Shown here piece after piece: positions 9,672 to 18,256 of a stretch of DNA of 35,880 nt; positions within the stretch are counted from its first letter, which is position 1, and each line of letters begins with the position of its first letter. Origin of the DNA: Thermococcus sp. (GTDB lineage Archaea; Methanobacteriota_B; Thermococci; Thermococcales; Thermococcaceae); the NCBI RefSeq assembly GCF_027008145.1, contig NZ_JALTCZ010000058.1, positions 1 through 35,880 of the forward strand, in the 5' to 3' direction. The notes under the pieces were generated by a model. That model searched no databases. It was given only the letters and a program-made list of their open reading frames with translations, and had not been told where the DNA came from. A program made the translations under genes and the position numbers.

Positions 9672-10163
9672 AAGGCCAAAGGCCTCGCGTATCCAGAGGG
9701 GTATCAAGCCGATCTTGGGGAACACCAGCTCAGACGTTGCCTCGATTGCATATGCTGGAACGCAACCCGCAAGCTCGCCGTTCGGTAGCCTCACCTCAAG
9801 TAAACCCTGGGGACTTGGATACGGCGGATCCGGGACGGGGTTGTTGTCCCCCCACGTTACAAAGCACTTCTCGGCTTTCCCGTTGATCTTGAGCGTGTAT
9901 ATGTACCTGACACGGTGGATTATCGGGTACTCGTAGCCGGGTCTTTTGTAGACGACAACATCGCCGACGTGAATCTGGTCGGGGTTGGTCACCCCCTTAA
10001 GCAGGACGACATCGCCCCTGTAAAAGACTGGCTCCATTGAGCCACTGACCACTATGACGAGCGGTGAATCAGTGTGGAGTGTGAACTTCAGGCCCTCCTC
10101 GAAAGCAAACACCGCTATTAAGGCTACCAGAAGCCACGCAACGTCCTTCTGCCACTCCCCCAT
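9663..10163 (-). CDS. Signal peptidase I (archaeal/ER type)
   Basis: N-terminal TM, VVSGSMEPVFYRGDVVLLKG, VGDVVVYKRPG, IIHRV, WGDNNPVPDP. Confidence 0.88.
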   Translation of the reverse strand: MGEWQKDVAWLLVALIAVFAFEEGLKFTLHTDSPLVIVVSGSMEPVFYRGDVVLLKGVTNPDQIHVGDVVVYKRPGYEYPIIHRVRYIYTLKINGKAEKCFVTWGDNNPVPDPPYPSPQGLLEVRLPNGELAGCVPAYAIEATSELVFPKIGLIPLWIREAFGLGG

Positions 10164-10693
10164 TTTAACGCCCCCACATACGTTGAAATTTCAGCGACTA
10201 TGGCACCCATAGCAGTACAGGTCTCAAGGCTCACCCTCCTCCCCGTGACATCCATGTGGTACCTGGCCAACTTAAAGGTTTCCTTTGGTAGGCCGTGCCT
10301 CCCGAGGCCAACGAGAAGGAGAAAACTTTCCCCACCAACAAAGGCTTCAGCAAGCTGAAGTGGTGTAATCTCCTTTTCATCGGATGGCTTCCTCGTCGTC
10401 GCAACGGGTGTCCCGAACTGAGGAGGAAAGCCCCTCCGCGGGAAGTCGAGGAGGTGGAACCTGTTCGATAGCGCTAGCTCAATAAGGTATTTCCCGCCCT
10501 CCCCTATGGTCGTCTTTTCAGCGACCGCCTCTGCCACCTCTGAGGGCTTACCCTCGAGGGGGAAGCCGACGAGAGCAAGGTGAAAACCGTAGGCATATGC
10601 CAGCGGAGCGGCGCGGGCTATCGCCCTCAGGTGGGCATCGTGGAACCTCTTGACGCCGTAGGTGTTGTAGAGTGCAAGGGTTAGCGTTGCCAC
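10124..10693 (-). CDS. DUF531 family protein (SPOUT-like)
   Basis: LTLALYNTYGVKRFHDAHLRAIARAAPLAYAYGFHLALVGFP..., LLLVGLGRHGLPKE; GTG start at 10693 placed ~25 nt from the TATA box; overlaps the signal peptidase start by 40 nt. Confidence 0.65.
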   Translation of the reverse strand: MATLTLALYNTYGVKRFHDAHLRAIARAAPLAYAYGFHLALVGFPLEGKPSEVAEAVAEKTTIGEGGKYLIELALSNRFHLLDFPRRGFPPQFGTPVATTRKPSDEKEITPLQLAEAFVGGESFLLLVGLGRHGLPKETFKLARYHMDVTGRRVSLETCTAMGAIVAEISTYVGALKWGSGRRTLRGFW

Positions 10694-10713
10694 GCTCCAA
10701 GAAGTTCGGGAGA

Positions 10714-10723
10714 CCTTATAAGG
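10714..10723. promoter_or_regulatory. Perfect palindromic TATA element CCTTATAAGG between divergent genes
   Basis: 10-bp perfect palindrome; centre ~25 bp from GTG 10693 (-) and ~33 bp from ATG 10752 (+). Confidence 0.55.
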
Positions 10724-10751
10724 GTTTTTTCCTATGTCCACCGGTGGTTCC

Positions 10752-11684
10752 ATGATATTCGACGCACACTCCGACCTTCCGACCTTCGTCTATGACGAGA
10801 GGAGGGAGGACAAAACGAGGGTTCTTGAGGGGAACTTCGAGAGGTTCTTCAACGGGATTGGGACAAGAGTAATGGCCATATGGACGCGACCCAACAGGAG
10901 GGGCGACGCGACCCGCTACGCCTTGGAGGTTCTAAACGAGTTTCTCAGAGATGTGGAGGAAAGTGACAGCTTCGAGCTGGTGGGGAACACCGGAGAGATG
11001 AAAAAAGCTATAGAGAGCGGAAGGGTCGCCCTCTGGCTGGGCTTAGAAGGTGGTGAGCCTATCGGGGAAAGCCTCGATCTCCTTGAGGTCTTCTACCGGC
11101 TGGGCCTCCGCGTCCTGACCCTTACATGGAGCCTGAGGAACGCGATAGGGGACGGTGTCTTCGAGAGAACCAAAGGCGGTCTTACCAACTTCGGCGTCGA
11201 GGTCGTGGGGAAGGCAGAGGAACTCGGCATACTGCTCGACCTGAGCCACATAAATGAAGCCGGCTTCTGGGATGCCCTCGATGTTACATCCTTCCCGGTC
11301 ATAGCCTCTCACTCGAACGCAAGGGCCTTATGCGACCACCCTAGGAATCTGACGGACGAACAGCTGAAAGCTATAGGCGAACGTGACGGTGTCGTCGGGG
11401 CCGTCGCGATACCGGGCTTTGTGGACAAAAACAGGCCGACCCTCGACAGATACCTAGAGCACATCTCCTACATGGTTGACCTGATCGGGCACCGGCACGT
11501 CGGCCTAGGCTTTGACTTCGTTTACTACCTAAGGGGCTGGAGCGGGAAGAGCGTTGAGGGCTTCGAGGACGAGTCCAAGATACCTGCTCTCCTGAAGAGG
11601 ATGAAGGAGAACTTCAGCGAAAAAGAAGTAAAGGCAATAACCTTTGAGAACTTCGGGCGGGTTTTTGAACGGGTCGTCGGATAA
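10752..11684 (+). CDS. Membrane (renal-type) dipeptidase, peptidase family M19
   Basis: FDAHSDLP, WLGLEGGEP, LLDLSHINEAGFWD, VIASHSNARALCDHPRN; start moved to ATG 10752 with GGTGG upstream. Confidence 0.87.
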   Translation: MIFDAHSDLPTFVYDERREDKTRVLEGNFERFFNGIGTRVMAIWTRPNRRGDATRYALEVLNEFLRDVEESDSFELVGNTGEMKKAIESGRVALWLGLEGGEPIGESLDLLEVFYRLGLRVLTLTWSLRNAIGDGVFERTKGGLTNFGVEVVGKAEELGILLDLSHINEAGFWDALDVTSFPVIASHSNARALCDHPRNLTDEQLKAIGERDGVVGAVAIPGFVDKNRPTLDRYLEHISYMVDLIGHRHVGLGFDFVYYLRGWSGKSVEGFEDESKIPALLKRMKENFSEKEVKAITFENFGRVFERVVG

Positions 11685-12104
11685 TCAGAGGGAAACAAGG
11701 AGCGCCCCGAGGACTATCAGAACCGCCCCCAGGGCCGTTTTCCAGTCCATGCTCTCCCTCAGGACCAACCATGAGAGGAGTATTGCGAGGGCGACGCTGG
11801 TCTTGTCTATCGCAACGACCGCCTGAACCCTCCCGTTCTTAACTGCCATGAAGTAGAAAAGCCACGAGAGGGCTCCAGCAAGGCCGGAGAGTGTTATAAA
11901 GGTAAGGGCCCGGGAGTCGAAGCCACTTATCGTCTTGCCCTGCCACATAAAGATAAGGAACAGGAAGAGGAACATTATGAAGGCCCGAACTGTGGTCGCA
12001 ACGGTTGAGTCAACGTCTCTGAGGCCCAACTTTCCAAAGATAGGTACGAGGGACGCGAAGAGTGCCGAGAGAAGGGCGTAGAAGATGTAGAGAGGAATCC
12101 TCAA
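11685..12104 (-). CDS. Single-domain EamA/DMT-type membrane transporter
   Basis: 139 aa, about 4-5 TM segments, LSGLAGALSWLFYFMAVKNGRVQAVVAIDKTSVALAILLSWLVLRESM; apparent TTG start. Confidence 0.75.
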   Translation of the reverse strand: MRIPLYIFYALLSALFASLVPIFGKLGLRDVDSTVATTVRAFIMFLFLFLIFMWQGKTISGFDSRALTFITLSGLAGALSWLFYFMAVKNGRVQAVVAIDKTSVALAILLSWLVLRESMDWKTALGAVLIVLGALLVSL

Positions 12105-12105
12105 C

Positions 12106-13455
12106 TCAGGCCCTCCTTATGGCTTCTCTCACCAGCCTTTCAGCCTTCTCCATCAGCTCTTTAGCCTTTTCCTCCGTGCGCGCCTCAAGGGTTATCCTCA
12201 TTATCGGCTCCGTCCCGCTGGGCCTGAAGAGGATCCACCACTCGTCGTTCTCTATCCTAACACCGTCAATGTCTATCAGCCGCTTGTACTCGAAGGTTTT
12301 TAGGACTTCTCTCGCTATGATCTCCATCGCCTTGGTCTTCCTCTCGTTGGGGCAGGGAACCTTCGCCCTCAGCGTTACGTAGCGCGGGACTTCCTTCGCT
12401 AATTCACTTATCGGGCCGAGTTTATCAATCATCTCAAGGACTAAAGCTCCGGCGAATATTCCATCTGGAGTCAGGTTCCACTGGGGGATTATCCACGTCC
12501 CACTCGGCTCTCCGCCGAAAATCCCGCCGTTCTTCGCCAGCTCCTCCGCAACGGCAACGTCGCCAACGCGCGTTCTGACTACTTCCCCGCCGAGAGACTT
12601 CACGTAGTCGTCCAGTGCAAAGCCGGCATCTACGGTGGTTACAACTTTCCCCTTCCCGAACTTTCTCAGCAGGTAGCCGGCTATGAGGGAAAGCATCACC
12701 TCGTACTCGACGAAGTTGCCCTCGTCATCTACAACTCCAATCCTGTCTGCATCTCCATCGTGGGCTATGCCAACCTCTGCCCCCATAGCTTTAACGGTCT
12801 TTGCCAAAGCGGAGAGGCTTTTGGCGTTCGGTTCAAGATCTCTAACAAAGAAACCGCTCGGGTGGGAGTTGATGCTGATAACCTTGTTCCCGAGCCCGCG
12901 CTGGAGGTAGGGGCTCAGAATTGAACCTGCACCGTTGCCGGCATCGAGAACTACCGTGTAGGAGCTTTCAAGCTCGACCATCTTAAGAGCCCTTTTGATG
13001 TATTTCCCCCTCGGGTCGGCCCTCCTGACGGTTCCGATTTCGTTCCAGGGAGCTCTCTTGAAGTCCCCGGAATCTATTATCGCCTCAAGTTCGCCCTCCA
13101 TCTCCGGCGTGTAGGCCATCCCGTTCGGTTGCCAGACCTTAATGCCGTTGTACTCCGGAGGGTTGTGGGAGGCGGTGATGGTAACCCCTGCATCGGCACC
13201 ATAGAGCCTTATCGCAAAGCCCGTCAGTGGAGTTGGGGAGAGACCTATGTCTATGACCTCAACGCCAGTGCTTAGAAGCCCGCTTATCAGGGCGCTCTTC
13301 AGCATCTCACCGCTCGTCCTCGTGTCCTTTCCCACGACGACCATTCCACCATCCAGGTAAGTTCCCAAAGCCTTTCCGACCCTTAAAGCCAGTTCAGACG
13401 TGAGTTTTTCATTGACAACTTCCCTGATGCCGCTCGTCCCGAAGTACTTCCCCAT
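12106..13455 (-). CDS. Phosphohexomutase (phosphoglucosamine/phosphomannomutase family)
   Basis: [65 protein letters not shown]. Confidence 0.9.
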   Translation of the reverse strand: MGKYFGTSGIREVVNEKLTSELALRVGKALGTYLDGGMVVVGKDTRTSGEMLKSALISGLLSTGVEVIDIGLSPTPLTGFAIRLYGADAGVTITASHNPPEYNGIKVWQPNGMAYTPEMEGELEAIIDSGDFKRAPWNEIGTVRRADPRGKYIKRALKMVELESSYTVVLDAGNGAGSILSPYLQRGLGNKVISINSHPSGFFVRDLEPNAKSLSALAKTVKAMGAEVGIAHDGDADRIGVVDDEGNFVEYEVMLSLIAGYLLRKFGKGKVVTTVDAGFALDDYVKSLGGEVVRTRVGDVAVAEELAKNGGIFGGEPSGTWIIPQWNLTPDGIFAGALVLEMIDKLGPISELAKEVPRYVTLRAKVPCPNERKTKAMEIIAREVLKTFEYKRLIDIDGVRIENDEWWILFRPSGTEPIMRITLEARTEEKAKELMEKAERLVREAIRRA

Positions 13456-13534
13456 GATGCCCACCCGTGAGGGTTATGTTTGGTGGTTTGGAGAAGACGA
13501 TATAACCTTTTTCCTGCAATAAGAAAGAAAAGGC

Positions 13535-13993
13535 TCAGAAGAGGCTGAAGCGCGGGGCCTTGACCTTGATGCCGAGGCCTTCAAGGACTTTTTTCAGCTC
13601 CCTAACCCGTATCGTTCCGTCCCCAGTGTAGAACTTATGATTATCCCCTGCCTTGACCTCAAGCTCTCCCCTCTTCCCGGATTCGGAGTCATCGTTCTTT
13701 ATCTTGACCTCTCTGACCTCCCGGAGGGGTATCTCAAAGTTCTCCTCGCTCTCCTTCAGGATTTCCTCGGGCTCCATCCCATAGTACTCGTTCCAGTGCC
13801 CATAGACTTTAGTAACGCCCTTGAAGAAGCCTCTAACGCCTCCTTCAGCCTCTTTCTTCATCTTTTTGGCGAGTTCGGGTGTTAGGAATGCTACTATCAT
13901 CCTCTTTTCTGTTATGACGAGGTTCGCCCTGCTCTCCCTCATGAATCCTTTCCTGTAGTCAACGTTTCCGACGACGTAGAGAACCTTTTCCAT
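13535..13993 (-). CDS. Hypothetical protein, possibly PH-like
   Basis: MEKVLYVVGNVDYRKGFMRESRANLVITEKRMIVAFL... lysine/glutamate rich; GGTGG RBS before ATG 13993. Confidence 0.6.
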   Translation of the reverse strand: MEKVLYVVGNVDYRKGFMRESRANLVITEKRMIVAFLTPELAKKMKKEAEGGVRGFFKGVTKVYGHWNEYYGMEPEEILKESEENFEIPLREVREVKIKNDDSESGKRGELEVKAGDNHKFYTGDGTIRVRELKKVLEGLGIKVKAPRFSLF

Positions 13994-14003
13994 TTCGACC
14001 ACC

Positions 14004-14714
14004 TCAGCCTGTAAACTGTGCTATCTCCTCACCGCTAGGGCTCAGAACCCTGAGGAGAACTTTCCCGCCGAGTTTCTGAGACAGCTCCGACGACATCTTC
14101 CTGTAGGCGTTTTCAGCGCTTCCTATCTCGCCGGCACTGTTGAAGGAGCTCATTGCGCTTATCGTGTAAGGGTTGCTTCCATCGATGAATATGTCCCAAG
14201 GCCCTTTTCCGGCGAAGGAGACCGCGTAGTCGAGAACCTTTTGAGCTTCCTCCTTCTCAACCCCAGAGTACCAGACGGTTATTCCGTTCGACTCGACGTA
14301 GGCGTACTTGCTCTCCACGGAGAAGACCTCCTTTCCATCGCCGTTCAGGAGCTTCAGCGTGACGTTTGCCCCGTTGAAGACATCCTGGGACATCTTGGAG
14401 GCCATTATCCTAACGTAGAAGGCTGTTCTCCTGTCTACGTCGCTGGTACTCTTGTAGGGCGTCGTCACTTTGACGGTGTAAGAACCCCCGCTCTTCGAGA
14501 CGTAGACGTCGGTCTTTCCGTTTATCTGGAAGTTGTCCCTCACGAAGCTCAGAACTGCCTTGGCCTGGGAGAGCGTGATGTCTCCCGAGTAGTGCACGGT
14601 TACTCCATTTATCGTGAGGGTCTTCTCGGTTGTCACGCTCGTCTTTGGGCTTTCACATCCCGTCGCGACGACCAGAAGGGCCACCGCGAGCAGGGCAAAT
14701 ACGAACTTTCTCAT
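14004..14714 (-). CDS. Putative lipoprotein with an internally duplicated domain
   Basis: MRKFVFALLAVALLVVATGCES lipobox; two copies of V.YSG...A..VL.....(15-20)...SY/PYT...S pattern; GGAGG RBS. Confidence 0.75.
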   Translation of the reverse strand: MRKFVFALLAVALLVVATGCESPKTSVTTEKTLTINGVTVHYSGDITLSQAKAVLSFVRDNFQINGKTDVYVSKSGGSYTVKVTTPYKSTSDVDRRTAFYVRIMASKMSQDVFNGANVTLKLLNGDGKEVFSVESKYAYVESNGITVWYSGVEKEEAQKVLDYAVSFAGKGPWDIFIDGSNPYTISAMSSFNSAGEIGSAENAYRKMSSELSQKLGGKVLLRVLSPSGEEIAQFTG

Positions 14715-14746
14715 ACTCATTCCTCCTTTTTTATGTGAAAACGAAA

Positions 14747-15130
14747 TCACTTCTTCTCAAGCCTGTAGATGCCGACGCTGACATTGTAGGAATCAACGTT
14801 GAGCGGGGCCTTATAGTCAATCCTGACTTGGAATGGCCTGCTTGAGCCATAGATCATGCTGTCCATTTTTGATTCCGTTAGAACGTTGCCGTTCTCGTCG
14901 AGTATCGTTATTTTCTCAACGGTTCCCTCACTGCTCGCCTTGATGTAGTACTTCCCGGGCTCAAGGACGTGCGAGAGGTAGAAGACGTTCCCGCTTACCG
15001 TTTCCGTTTTGACCTCGATGGGCACCCTGCTGTAGGCGTGCAGGTAGTAGTACTGCATCCCGAAGATGCCCGCAACTCCTATGAACAGGAGCAGGAAGAA
15101 GCCGACGATCAGCTTTTTGATGAGTCCCAT
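14747..15130 (-). CDS. Single-pass membrane/secreted hypothetical protein
   Basis: MGLIKKLIVGFFLLLFIGVAGIFGMQYYYLHAY... N-terminal TM; start chosen at ATG 15130 after a GGAGG-like RBS. Confidence 0.65.
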   Translation of the reverse strand: MGLIKKLIVGFFLLLFIGVAGIFGMQYYYLHAYSRVPIEVKTETVSGNVFYLSHVLEPGKYYIKASSEGTVEKITILDENGNVLTESKMDSMIYGSSRPFQVRIDYKAPLNVDSYNVSVGIYRLEKK

Positions 15131-15155
15131 TTTCTCACCTCCCTTCTTTTTGATC

Positions 15156-16883
15156 TCAACCCCTCCGCCTCCATAGAAAGAGCGGCAGCAGGGCAAGTGC
15201 AACGATAATCCCCGGCCCGCAGGTAAAGCTTATCGAATGACTGCCGATGCTGGAGGGGTTTTTGCCGATGTTCTCCTCAAAACTCCCGGTGCTCGAAGGT
15301 GTAGTTGAAGTAACCGTGCTCGACGGCGTTGAGCTGACCGTAGAGGTTGAGCTCGTTGGTATTGGCGAAGAACCGGGGCTCTGAGTGGCTGAACCGCCCG
15401 TCTGGTTACAGGCTTCCTTAATGTGGAAGTACTCGTTCGGATGGTCGTGGGCCCATACCTTCACCGGAGCGACCTTATACCACTCCCATGTCGGGAGGTC
15501 GTCAAACTCAAAGGACTCTTCAAAGTGGCCCTCCGCATAGAAGGGCACCTTCACGAACTTCACGTCGTCCCCGCCAAGCTCCATGATGTTCAAAACCCAC
15601 CTGCCAGGTTCACCACCTTTCGCCACGTAGTGGACGTCGTAGCCGGCGAACTCCATGTTCAAGCCGAGCTTCACGAATCTATCCGGACCGTGGGTGATGA
15701 AGAGGACGAAGCCTTCTCCAGAGCGGGCTATGTAGTGATCCGAGGGGACGATGTCGTAGTAGACCTTGATGATGTCTCCTGAAGGAGAGGTCTTAACGAG
15801 CGGGTGGAAGAAGACGTAGTTTCCGTCGTTGGTGAGAGCAAAGCCCTGCGGAGACTGCCCAGCCGGGAGGGTAGTGTTCCAGAAACCACTCCAGAGGACA
15901 TTCCCCTTCTTGTCAAGCTTCATCCAGATTGAGGCACCGTCATCGTACTTCCCGGGAAGGCCGTTGGTGTAGAGCCATCCGCCCGGGACGCTGTATAACA
16001 TCGGCCTAGAACCGGAGAGGCTGAAGAACCTGCCCATCTTCCACAGCTCGCTGCCCTCGACGGCCTGCTTGTATTCCCTAACCCATCTCAGGTTTCCAGT
16101 CTCGGGGTCTATGCCTATGAGCCCAAGATCGAGGCCCCAGCGTGGGGTTGAGTACGCTATGACGACCTCGTTCCCATCAAAGCCGACAGCCCAGACGTAC
16201 TCCGAGATGCCCTCCCTGCCGTAGATGTGAACCCACTCAAGGTTCCCGGAGCCATCGAACTTTATCGCTCCAACGTCGAGGTTGGAGGCTATGCGATCGC
16301 TGTCGGAGGGGTCGTCCGGGTTCTTGCGGTGCATGTGAGCGTAAATCGGGGCCATCACGATGGCCCCATCCCCAGTGGGCTGAGTCCTGATCCCCTTATA
16401 GCCACCTTTTGAGTTCTTGAAGGCCCTTGCCCAGACTGGATTTCCTGAGAAGTCGAACTTGACCAGCGTGAAGAGAGGATCTCCCTGCTCCCAGTCGCTA
16501 GGGGCCGAGACGTTAAGGACATTGGCCGTCATCAGGACGACGTAAATCCCGTCCTTTCCCACGGCAATGTCCTGTATGACCTGGCCCTGCCCATAGGGGA
16601 GGTTTAGGGGGAGCTTCTGGCTGAGGCTGAAGTTCTTCATCCAAAGCACTTCACCCATCGGCGAGAGGTGCATCAGGACAGCCAACCCGTCTCCGTGGCT
16701 TCCGAGGAGATAGTAATCCCCAGAGACCCCGGGAACGAAGGAGGCCGGGTTGTAAGAGCTGTCGAGCATTATCTTGTCATTCCGGACGTCGTAGATGACC
16801 TCCCATGCATTAGATGAGCTAACGAAGGGCAGGAATAAGCCCGAGACAATGAAAAGCGCAACCAAAACCTTAAGTTTTCTCAT
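15156..16883 (-). CDS. Secreted beta-propeller-like protein with CGP-CTERM-type anchor
   Basis: Signal peptide; repeated (V/L).W....Y blades; Ser/Thr-rich stalk TSSTSTVSSTPSSTVTSTTPSS; C-terminus TCGPGIIVALALLPLFLWRRRG. Confidence 0.75.
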   Translation of the reverse strand: MRKLKVLVALFIVSGLFLPFVSSSNAWEVIYDVRNDKIMLDSSYNPASFVPGVSGDYYLLGSHGDGLAVLMHLSPMGEVLWMKNFSLSQKLPLNLPYGQGQVIQDIAVGKDGIYVVLMTANVLNVSAPSDWEQGDPLFTLVKFDFSGNPVWARAFKNSKGGYKGIRTQPTGDGAIVMAPIYAHMHRKNPDDPSDSDRIASNLDVGAIKFDGSGNLEWVHIYGREGISEYVWAVGFDGNEVVIAYSTPRWGLDLGLIGIDPETGNLRWVREYKQAVEGSELWKMGRFFSLSGSRPMLYSVPGGWLYTNGLPGKYDDGASIWMKLDKKGNVLWSGFWNTTLPAGQSPQGFALTNDGNYVFFHPLVKTSPSGDIIKVYYDIVPSDHYIARSGEGFVLFITHGPDRFVKLGLNMEFAGYDVHYVAKGGEPGRWVLNIMELGGDDVKFVKVPFYAEGHFEESFEFDDLPTWEWYKVAPVKVWAHDHPNEYFHIKEACNQTGGSATQSPGSSPIPTSSTSTVSSTPSSTVTSTTPSSTGSFEENIGKNPSSIGSHSISFTCGPGIIVALALLPLFLWRRRG

Positions 16884-16895
16884 TTTTTCCACCTA

Positions 16896-17021
16896 TCACC
16901 CTCCTGTTATCCACTTCATGACCTTCCATCCAGCCCAGAGGAAAAGTCCCAGGACAGCTAAAAGGAGGAAAAGTCCCAAGAGTGAACCAACAACATGAAA
17001 TCCCGTGAGGTAGCTTTCCAC
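16896..17021 (-). CDS. 41-aa small membrane protein (not in ORF track)
   Basis: GTG start reads VESYLTGFHVVGSLLGLFLLLAVLGLFLWAGWKVMKWITGG*; GGAGGGGTGA RBS upstream; fills the gap between two co-oriented genes. Confidence 0.5.
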   Translation of the reverse strand: MESYLTGFHVVGSLLGLFLLLAVLGLFLWAGWKVMKWITGG

Positions 17022-17023
17022 CT

Positions 17024-18256
17024 TCACCCCTCCACGTTCCTGTACGCTATCGTTATCCTGTGGGAGCAGTCACCGGTCTTCTCATGGTCTACGAGAGTGA
17101 AGACCGTGTAGGTTCCGTCCGAGTTCCTGTTGACGTAAACGTGGCCGGCCTTTATCTCACCACCAACCTCGTCGCTTGGATAGCCGGATGAAGGAATATC
17201 TCCAACGGTAACGTCCCCTATGCCCATCTCCCCGATGTCAACGTAGTGGCCGAGGACTGCCGGATAATCAACGCACCAGGGTTCAGCGAAGAGGTCAACG
17301 TCCTCCCAGCCGTTGCTCCAGCTGGCCTTCACCTCACCGGTCGAAAACTTTACTGCCATGGACCCGTCGGTGTTGAGGGTTACCCGGTGCACCGGGCCGA
17401 GCTTCCCGGTTACCGAACCCGAGGATGAGGTCGTTGAGGTTGAAAACGACTCGTAGCACTCCCTGGCCTGAAGGTAGATCTTGTAGGCCTTTACAGTTTC
17501 ATTGCTTGACTGGTTCTTCGCCATGAGCTGTGTCACGTTGTTGTAGGCCTGCACATAGAGCCTGTAGGCGTCTTCCTTGTTGTCTGGGCAGACGAAGCCG
17601 GCCACTCCGGAAGTGCTTCCGTTTTCGGGCGGGGCGATGGTCACGTTGGCCTGGAACTCGTCGAAGACCCCGTCGAAGTTGTAGTCGTGCAGATCGGGGT
17701 TCCCATCGTAGTCAACATCCCTCTCGTCTATGGTTCCGTCACCGTTGAGATCCCATGCGTCGGCCTTCCCGTCGCCGTTGGTGTCGTAAACATCGGGAAT
17801 CCCGTCCCCGCTCATGTCCCAGGAGTAACTTTTGACCCCGTTCAGCTCGGTTACCCAAGTGTCTGTCTTGCCGTTGTAGTCATTGTCGAGGTACGCTGTA
17901 TCAAGGTTCCCATCGCCGGTGGTGTCGAGGTATATGGCATCAACCACTCCGTCGCCGTTCCTGTCACGAGTTATGACGTAGCTCCCGTTGACGTTCACTG
18001 CCGAGAGACCCTTTCCAACGTAAACGTCTGAAATCCCGTCTCCATCAATGTCGTTCCATCCCTGTTTCAGCGTTGGCTGAGTTGATGTTCCCGTTGTGGC
18101 TGTGCTCGTAGGGGATGCGCCACCTCCAGAGGGTCCGTTTCCTGCCAAGTTGTCCTTTATGTGGATCACGTTGTCTATTATGTGAGGATTGGCGCGGTAG
18201 ATGTAGAGGCCCGCGAGGATCAAAAGGATCAGTATAATGGCGGTGAGTTTACCCAT
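17024..18256 (-). CDS. Membrane-anchored extracellular protein with tandem DxDGDG calcium-binding-type repeats
   Basis: N-terminal TM, Thr-rich linker, then NDIDGDGISD, DRNGDGVVD, DTTGDGNLD, DNDYNGKTD, DMSGDGIPD, DTNGDGKAD, DLNGDGTID, DYDGNPD, NFDGVFD. Confidence 0.75.
   Translation of the reverse strand: MGKLTAIILILLILAGLYIYRANPHIIDNVIHIKDNLAGNGPSGGGASPTSTATTGTSTQPTLKQGWNDIDGDGISDVYVGKGLSAVNVNGSYVITRDRNGDGVVDAIYLDTTGDGNLDTAYLDNDYNGKTDTWVTELNGVKSYSWDMSGDGIPDVYDTNGDGKADAWDLNGDGTIDERDVDYDGNPDLHDYNFDGVFDEFQANVTIAPPENGSTSGVAGFVCPDNKEDAYRLYVQAYNNVTQLMAKNQSSNETVKAYKIYLQARECYESFSTSTTSSSGSVTGKLGPVHRVTLNTDGSMAVKFSTGEVKASWSNGWEDVDLFAEPWCVDYPAVLGHYVDIGEMGIGDVTVGDIPSSGYPSDEVGGEIKAGHVYVNRNSDGTYTVFTLVDHEKTGDCSHRITIAYRNVEG
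17641..18055 (-). repeat. Tandem acidic DxDGDGxxD protein repeats (about 9 units)
   Basis: Repeating (D/N)xxGDGxxDxxxx units seen in the translated 17024..18256 ORF. Confidence 0.7.
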
